DNA of 9,339 nt from Roseovarius sp. (GTDB taxonomy: Bacteria > Pseudomonadota > Alphaproteobacteria > Rhodobacterales > Rhodobacteraceae): positions 1-9,339 of the forward strand of contig JALQUE010000188.1 in assembly GCA_023260815.1 (NCBI GenBank), written 5' to 3'. The translations under genes and the position numbers were made by a program. The notes below the pieces were generated by a model. It made no database searches, had not been told where the DNA came from, and was given only the letters and a program-made list of their open reading frames with translations. Positions 5,482-9,339 of this stretch are shown here, piece after piece. The first letter of the stretch is position 1. Each line of letters starts with the position of its first letter.

Positions 5482-6729
5482 TCAGGCCCGGGTTTTCCGC
5501 GCACTTTCCGGCCCCAGCGGGTGATCAGCATGGGGGTATTCCGGGTGGTGGTGACCGTGATCGTGGTGGTGATGGTCGTGATCGTGGGGATGGTCATGAC
5601 CATGATGATGATGGTGATGGTGCCCCTGTGCCTCCAGTCGGCACAGGCCCGTGCAGAACGTATCGCACAGGCTGCAATCCGCCACGTTCGAGCCCGGCGC
5701 GCTGGCGCCTTGGCCTTCGACATGGTGATGGTGGCTTTCCTGCACGGCGCCCACCTCGGCTTCGAAGCCCAGGACGGCGGTGCGATATTTGCACATCACG
5801 CAGGTCGGAGGGGGGACGTCGCTGAACGCCGCATGTCCCGCGCCGCGCGCCTGGGCGAAGGCCGCGCGCTGCTCGGGGGTGATCTCGCGGATATCTTCGC
5901 CCTCGATCGCAAGGATCTGGGTGCGGTACTGACAGGTGCCGCAATTGGGTGGCGGGTTGGCGCCGGCCTGTTCGGTGACGCGCTCGGCGAACGTTTCGAG
6001 CACCTTGGGATGATCGCCCAGATAGCCCGCCTTTACGAACTGGATCTCGGGATGGGCCGCGGCCACCCGGTCTGTGAAGCCGTAGATCCGATCGATCAGG
6101 ATGCCCGAGAAGAGGAAATAGGGGAATACGATGACACGCTTGTAGCCAAGCCGCGTGACATGCTGCAGGCAGGGCTCGACCAGCGGGAAAGTCACGCCGG
6201 AATAGCCCACCTCGCACCAGCCAAAGCCGATGCCTTCCTGCAGCAGCCGGGCGATCTTGGCCACGTTGCTGTTGGCGTCCGGGTCCGAGGCGCCGCGCCC
6301 GATCACCACAAGGCAGGTGTCGTGCAGATCGACCGGACCTGAATCCGCATTGGCCTGCGCCAGCGCATCACGGATGCGCGCGCCGGCGGCCGCGACCATC
6401 TTTGGGTCGACCCCCAATTCGCGCCCGTAGCGGATGTCGATGCCATGACGCGCCGCATAGGTATTGAGCACCGTGGGGATGTCGTTCTTGGAATGCATCG
6501 CCGCGAACAGCATGCCCGGCACCGCCAGGATCCGCTCGCAGCCCTTTTCGCGCAGCTTGTCCAGGCCGTCGCGGATCACCGGGTTGGCGAATTCCAGATA
6601 GCCGTATTCCATCTCCCAGCCATCGGGCAGATAGGCCGGCAGCTTGTCGGCCAATGTCGCGAATTCATCCACCGCAGACTGGCTGCGCGAGCCATGTCCG
6701 CAGATCATCACCCCGGTCTTTTTGCCCAT
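5482..6729 (-). CDS. cbiX: Sirohydrochlorin cobaltochelatase, long CbiX type with Cys motifs and His-rich tail
   Basis: CbiX inserts cobalt into sirohydrochlorin in the cytoplasm. The 415-aa product has an N-terminal chelatase half with GHGSR (H12) and PGMLFAAMHSKNDIP (H79), the two metal-site histidines of the family. The second, related half (about 137-250) reads VVIGRGASDPDAN and VFPYFLFSGILIDRIYG and lacks both histidines, so only the first half should be catalytic. The C-terminal third carries CGTCQYRT (C263, C266), a repeated CVMCKYRT (C310, C313) and CSLCDTFCTGLC (C352, C355, C359, C363). It also has HHHH at 333-336 and about 20 His between 370 and 403. Cys motifs and a His stretch are known in long CbiX proteins, where an Fe-S cluster and metal binding have been reported. 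The start at 6729 is preferred over longer in-frame versions because AGGAGG sits 7 nt upstream and MGKKTGVMICGHGSR matches the family N-terminus. It follows the upstream gene by 2 nt. A siroheme (SirB-like) role is less likely here. Confidence 0.92.
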   Translation of the reverse strand: MGKKTGVMICGHGSRSQSAVDEFATLADKLPAYLPDGWEMEYGYLEFANPVIRDGLDKLREKGCERILAVPGMLFAAMHSKNDIPTVLNTYAARHGIDIRYGRELGVDPKMVAAAGARIRDALAQANADSGPVDLHDTCLVVIGRGASDPDANSNVAKIARLLQEGIGFGWCEVGYSGVTFPLVEPCLQHVTRLGYKRVIVFPYFLFSGILIDRIYGFTDRVAAAHPEIQFVKAGYLGDHPKVLETFAERVTEQAGANPPPNCGTCQYRTQILAIEGEDIREITPEQRAAFAQARGAGHAAFSDVPPPTCVMCKYRTAVLGFEAEVGAVQESHHHHVEGQGASAPGSNVADCSLCDTFCTGLCRLEAQGHHHHHHHGHDHPHDHDHHHHDHGHHHPEYPHADHPLGPESARKTRA

Positions 6730-6731
6730 GT

Positions 6732-6962
6732 TCAGGCCTCCTGCAATTCGTCTTCTGGGGTCTCGTCGGCCGTGTCGTCCTCGGCGGACGCCGCGGCGTC
6801 CTTGCGGCCTTTCAGAGCGCCCCACAGCCCGATGGCGATCGCGGCGCCGATGGCCGCGGCCCCAAGCCAATGGCCATGTCCCGCAACCTCGGCAAGATGG
6901 CCGGGATGGGCCTGCGCGCCGGTGGCTGTCAGCAGGGCAAAGGTGAGCGTTGCAAATCTCAT
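6732..6962 (-). CDS. Small secreted or membrane protein with His motif, first gene of the cob operon (DUF6732-like)
   Basis: The 76-aa product begins with a signal-peptide-like segment MRFATLTFALLTATGAQA. A likely cleavage site would expose HPGHLAEVAGHGHWLG, with four His at positions 19, 22, 29 and 31. A glycine/alanine-rich hydrophobic helix follows (about 33-50), then KGRK and a strongly acidic tail (about 56-76, many D and E). This layout suggests a single-pass membrane protein with a His-rich periplasmic face and an acidic cytoplasmic end. I believe it matches DUF6732, a Rhodobacterales family of unknown function, but this is from memory. The stop is 2 nt before the cbiX ATG, and the cbiX ribosome-binding site AGGAGG lies inside its last codons. 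AAGGGG sits about 8 nt before its own ATG. A role in cobalt or nickel handling for CbiX is inference from the His residues and the coupling. Confidence 0.82.
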   Translation of the reverse strand: MRFATLTFALLTATGAQAHPGHLAEVAGHGHWLGAAAIGAAIAIGLWGALKGRKDAAASAEDDTADETPEDELQEA

Positions 6963-7111
6963 GGGCGGTCCCCTTTTTGTCGCTGGTCCGCACCGCGCCG
7001 GGAAAGGGGTCGCGCCGCGCGGCCTTGCGCGGCAGACGATCGCAGCGTGATGGACCCCCGATATGGGTCGGCCCCGTCTGCACACCTTTCCGGCCCGGTC
7101 ACGGGCATCGT
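6963..7111 (-). promoter_or_regulatory. Structured leader upstream of the cob operon
   Basis: This stretch between the candidate promoter and the first operon gene contains several perfect inverted repeats (plus coordinates). GCCCG/CGGGC lies at 7093-7097 and 7102-7106. GCAGACG/CGTCTGC (7032-7038, 7075-7081) encloses GACCC/GGGTC (7053-7057, 7065-7069). GCCGCGC/GCGCGGC lies at 7014-7020 and 7027-7033. AAAGGGG/CCCCTTT (7003-7009, 6970-6976) has its downstream arm overlapping the ribosome-binding site of the 76-aa gene. The last stem would block translation initiation when formed, and the two stems that share 7032-7033 cannot both form in full. That arrangement fits a regulatory leader, but GC-rich DNA makes such stems by chance too. 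I see no B12 box (AGYCMGGARACC) or other cobalamin riboswitch core. Confidence 0.35.
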
Positions 7112-7118
7112 CGCCCCC

Positions 7119-7147
7119 TCTATAGAAGCTGCGCCCCCCCGGCGCAA
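7119..7147 (-). promoter_or_regulatory. Candidate sigma-70-type promoter for the cob operon
   Basis: On the minus strand TTGCGC (7147-7142) and TATAGA (7124-7119) are separated by 17 bp, giving 3/6 and 4/6 matches to the -35 and -10 consensus. The spacer holds a palindrome, TGCGCC-CCCCC-GGCGCA on the plus strand (7130-7146), which overlaps the -35 box and could be an operator. The TCTATAGA at 7119-7126 is itself palindromic, so the -10 could be read in either direction. The predicted start near 7111 gives a leader of about 150 nt. The call rests on motif matching only. Confidence 0.3.
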
Positions 7148-7273
7148 ACAGAGAAACGCCACAACGAAGGCGGCGCGCGACATGTGCAGACCCGCACGGG
7201 GCCTGCGCGCGACACGGGCTACCCTGGCCGCGTCACGCCGATTATCTCAGCTTCAGGCAACAGGAGACACCCG

Positions 7274-8248
7274 ATGGGACAGCTGATCGACGGCCAGTGG
7301 CACGACCAATGGTACGACACCGGCAAGACGGGCGGCACATTCGTCCGCGACACCGCGAAATTCCGCAACTGGATCACCCCGGATGGTCGCCCCGGTCCTT
7401 CGGGGATGGGCGGTTTTGCTGCCGAAAGCGGGCGCTATCACCTGTATGTCTAGCTGGCCTGTCCCTGGGCGCATCGCACGCTGATCTTTCGCGCCCTCAA
7501 GGGGTTGGAGGATCACATCGGCGTCTCGGTCGTGCATCCCGACATGGGGTCCGAGGGCTGGGAATTCCGCACCGATCATCCCGGCGCCACCGGCGACCGG
7601 CTGCATGGCCTGCCCTTTGCCCGCGATCTCTACACACGGGCCGATCCCGGCATTTCGGGGCGGGTCACCGTGCCGATCCTGTGGGACACGTCCCAAGATA
7701 CGATCGTCTCCAACGAATCGGCTGAAATCATCCGCATGTTCAATTCCGCCTTCGACGGACTGACCGGCAACGGCGACGACTACTGGCCCGAGGATCTGCG
7801 CGCCGCGATCGAACCGGTGAACGCGCGCATCTACGACACGGTCAACAACGGTGTGTACCGCGCGGGCTTTGCCACCACCCAAGCCGCCTATGACGAGGCC
7901 ATCGGCCCGCTTTTCGACACGCTCGACTGGCTGGAGGCCCGGCTGTCGCAGGACCGCTACCTGATGGGCGCGCGCCTGACCGAAGCGGATTGGCGGCTGT
8001 TCACCACGCTGATCCGCTTTGACAAGGTCTATCACACCCATTTCAAATGCAACCGTGCGCGGATCGTGGATTACCCCAACATCTGGGCCTATCTGCGCGA
8101 TCTGTATCAATGGCCCGGCGTCGCCGGAACGGTGGATTTCGACCATATCACGCGGCACTATTACCATAGCCACGACATGATCAACCCGCACCGGATCGTG
8201 CCCATTGGCCCCGCGCTGGACCTTGATGCGCCGCACGGGCGCGGCTGA
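7274..8248 (+). pseudogene. Glutathionyl-hydroquinone reductase (ECM4/YqjG-type GST) interrupted by an in-frame TAG
   Basis: The frame encodes a 324-codon protein of the omega-like GST group that reduces glutathionyl-hydroquinones with glutathione in the cytoplasm. The start at 7274 has AGGAG 7 nt upstream. The N-terminus MGQLIDGQWHDQWYDTGKTG and YHLYV lead to TAG at 7451-7453 (codon 60). The same frame then continues with LACPWAHRT, containing the catalytic Cys motif. Beyond it lie VPILWD, the glutathione-contact motif SNESAEIIRMFN, FDTLDWLEARLSQDRYLMG, TEADWRLFTTLIRFDKVYHTHFKCN and YQWPGVAGTVD, up to a normal TGA at 8246-8248. Homologues have a small residue, commonly Ser, at the stopped position, so a TCG-to-TAG change is the simplest cause. 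A restart at the ATG at 7505 would lack the catalytic Cys. No other lesion is present, so the change is very recent or a sequence error. The gene is transcribed divergently from the cob operon. Confidence 0.88.
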
Positions 8249-8259
8249 ACGGGCGCGGC

Positions 8260-8293
8260 TGATCCGCGAGCCCAGGACCGGGCCTGCGGATCA
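8260..8293. terminator. Hairpin between convergent genes, possible bidirectional terminator
   Basis: TGATCCGC (8260-8267) pairs perfectly with GCGGATCA (8286-8293). Inside, GCCC (8270-8273) pairs with GGGC (8280-8283) around the loop AGGACC. The hairpin starts 12 bp after the GST stop and includes the stop codon of the converging aldolase gene. There is no T-run on either side, so it is not a classical intrinsic terminator. It may instead block RNA polymerase or protect 3' ends. Confidence 0.5.
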
Positions 8294-9181
8294 CAGCGCG
8301 CCCACGCGGGTCAGCGCGCGGCGCACCGCCTCGACCGCGTCAGGGCCAAGCGCGGATTGCGGCGGCGCAGGATCGCCGCAATCGAACCCCTGCAATTTCA
8401 GCCCCGCCTTGACCGCGCCAGCAAGATTGAAGGTGGCAAAGACCTGATTGACCGCCCATAGATCGCGCTGCAGCGCCTGCGCCGCGGTCCAGTCTCCCGC
8501 CTCGCACAGATCGAACAGCCGCACGCTTTGGCGCGGGATCAGGCAGGACGGCCCCGCCAGCCAACCGCGCCCGCCGATCAGCATGACCGCCGTGGTGATA
8601 TGCGACGAGGCGGCAAAAACCCCGATCCGTCCCTCGGTTCGGTTCAGGATCGACAACAAGCGCCCCGTATTGGTCGACGCATCCTTGAGGAAGACGATAT
8701 TGGGATGGTGCGACAGTTGGTCGATCACGTCCAACGACAGGTCGACGCGCTGGAAATTCGGGTTGGTATACAGTGTCACGGCCAAGTCCGTGGCGTCGGC
8801 GACGGCGGTGAAATAGGCCACGACACCTGCATCGCTGATCGGAAAATACGCCTCCAGCACCGTCAGAATGCCATCCGCGCCGATCTGCGCCCAGCGCCGG
8901 GCCTGCGCCACGGCCTCGCGCGTGGTGGTCGCCGCAACACCGGCAATCACAGGCACGCGGCCGCGCGCCGCCTCGACCGTGGCGGCGACGACGCGCTCCT
9001 TGGCGGCAAAATCCAGATAGGCGAATTCTCCGGTCGATCCCAGTGGCGTCAAACCATGCACGCCCTGATCGATCAGGTGATCCACCAGCCGCCGCAGGGC
9101 GGCGTCATCCACCTCTCCGGTCGCCGTCATGGGCGTCGGCAGATACGGCACCACACCCCGCAAATCGCGCATATCGGTCAT
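8291..9181 (-). CDS. DapA/N-acetylneuraminate lyase family aldolase or dehydratase, substrate unknown
   Basis: The 296-aa TIM-barrel protein belongs to the class I aldolases that form a Schiff base with a pyruvate-like substrate. Visible motifs are GVVPYLPTPMTATGEVD (9-25), the substrate-carboxylate loop GSTGE (48-52), GVAATTTREAVAQARRWAQIGADG, LYTNP with the active-site Tyr (Y138) and IVFLKDAS with the Schiff-base Lys (K166). A late GGRGWLAGPSCLIP (about 203-216) matches the family's glycine-rich segment. Length is normal. True DapA usually has a YNVP motif with a nearby Arg that binds aspartate semialdehyde. Here YTNPNFQR replaces it and the gene has no lysine-pathway neighbours, so a catabolic lyase or sugar-acid dehydratase is at least as likely as DapA. 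The start at 9179-9181 has AGGA close upstream (spacing 3 nt); ATG at 9172 is an alternative. It overlaps the downstream hairpin and converges with the GST gene. Confidence 0.88.
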   Translation of the reverse strand: MTDMRDLRGVVPYLPTPMTATGEVDDAALRRLVDHLIDQGVHGLTPLGSTGEFAYLDFAAKERVVAATVEAARGRVPVIAGVAATTTREAVAQARRWAQIGADGILTVLEAYFPISDAGVVAYFTAVADATDLAVTLYTNPNFQRVDLSLDVIDQLSHHPNIVFLKDASTNTGRLLSILNRTEGRIGVFAASSHITTAVMLIGGRGWLAGPSCLIPRQSVRLFDLCEAGDWTAAQALQRDLWAVNQVFATFNLAGAVKAGLKLQGFDCGDPAPPQSALGPDAVEAVRRALTRVGAL

Positions 9182-9242
9182 TCGTCCTGTCTTTCCTGAA
9201 GGCCACCCGCCCCGTCAGGCACGCGACCGGTTATGATGTCTC

Positions 9243-9339
9243 GGCAACCATCCCGCCGCTTTGGCATAAGACCTATCCGCATCGGCATAAGATCCCGCCG
9301 CATCGGCATAAATTCCCGCCGCATTGGCATCGGACCGCT
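9243..9339. repeat. 21-bp tandem repeat array upstream of the aldolase gene
   Basis: Three consecutive 21-bp units begin with GGCATA at 9263, 9284 and 9305. Their shared form is GGCATAAG, a short variable part, then CCGCCGCATC. Unit 1 differs (CCTATCCGCATC) and unit 3 has AATT in place of AGAT. A degenerate unit precedes them (9243-9262, GGCAACCATCCCGCCGC), and a partial unit (GGCATCGG) follows at 9326 to the window edge. The 21-bp period is close to two helical turns, so every GGCATAA would face the same side of DNA, as expected for an array of regulator sites. It also equals seven codons: on the minus strand one frame reads heptads such as MPMRRDL and stays open to a stop that overlaps the aldolase ATG. 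The remaining 9182-9242 holds the aldolase ribosome-binding region and no other clear signal. Confidence 0.8.

Noticed and set aside
5521..5640. Low-complexity GTG/ATG-rich tract as a DNA repeat element
   Set aside because: It is the reverse strand of His and Asp codons in the CbiX tail and is explained by coding.
6730..7083. N-terminal extension of CbiX by 118 residues
   Set aside because: It would overlap the 76-aa gene in another frame and cover the leader. The internal ATG at 6729 has an ideal AGGAGG and matches the family start.
6963..7273. Cobalamin riboswitch upstream of the cob operon
   Set aside because: GATGCCC...GGAAAGGTG on the minus strand superficially recalls part of the class, but the B12 box and the CCGC-ACTG core are absent on both strands.
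7451..7453. TAG decoded as pyrrolysine
   Set aside because: The enzyme family has no pyrrolysine, the gene content suggests an alphaproteobacterium, and no pyl gene is visible. A nonsense change is simpler.
7253..8236. Minus-strand open frame of about 327 codons opposite the GST gene
   Set aside because: The plus strand carries every ECM4/YqjG motif. The minus translation has no recognisable domain and arises from GC-rich codon bias.
9263..9325. CRISPR array
   Set aside because: The 21-bp units are directly abutting, with no spacers between them and no cas genes nearby; it is a tandem repeat.

Overview
The window is high-GC DNA with strong G/C bias at third codon positions. Its cobalamin gene order, its short repeat motif (GGCGGGAGTATTT) and its gene families all point to an alphaproteobacterium of the Rhodobacterales (Roseobacter/Rhodobacter group). 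This is inference from gene content; no rRNA or other marker gene is present.

Positions 1-6962 are one leftward (minus-strand) cobalamin (vitamin B12) gene cluster. In transcription order it holds: a small His-containing membrane or secreted protein (76 aa, DUF6732-like); a long CbiX-type sirohydrochlorin cobaltochelatase with Cys motifs and a His-rich tail; cobH; cobL; cobI; a CbiG-CobJ fusion; an unassigned 176-aa protein (possibly DUF6882); and cobM, which runs off the left edge. Most junctions are tight (2-nt gap, 10-bp overlap, two ATGA overlaps), so a single translationally coupled transcript is likely. The exceptions are three gaps of about 50-80 bp: cbiX-cobH, cobH-cobL and cobL-cobI. 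Each of these carries a hairpin or an interspersed repeat. Together the enzymes cover cobalt insertion and most ring methylations of corrin synthesis; ring-contraction oxygenase (CobG/CobZ), CobF, CobK and CobB are not in the window.

Positions 6963-7273 are a 311-bp divergent intergenic region. On the minus strand it holds a candidate promoter and a leader of about 150 nt with several stem-loops, one of which can mask the ribosome-binding site of the first operon gene. No cobalamin riboswitch consensus is visible.

Positions 7274-8248 (plus strand) encode a glutathionyl-hydroquinone reductase (ECM4/YqjG-type GST). Its frame is intact except for one in-frame TAG three codons before the catalytic CPWAHR motif, so as sequenced it is a very young pseudogene, or the base is an error. 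It converges on a DapA/NAL-family aldolase or lyase gene (8291-9181, minus), with a hairpin between the two. The right edge holds a 21-bp tandem repeat array immediately upstream of the aldolase gene.

The items most worth a second look are the uncharacterised small proteins inside the cob operon, the structured leader, the amber codon in the GST gene, the alternative hairpins before cobL, and the 21-bp repeat array.
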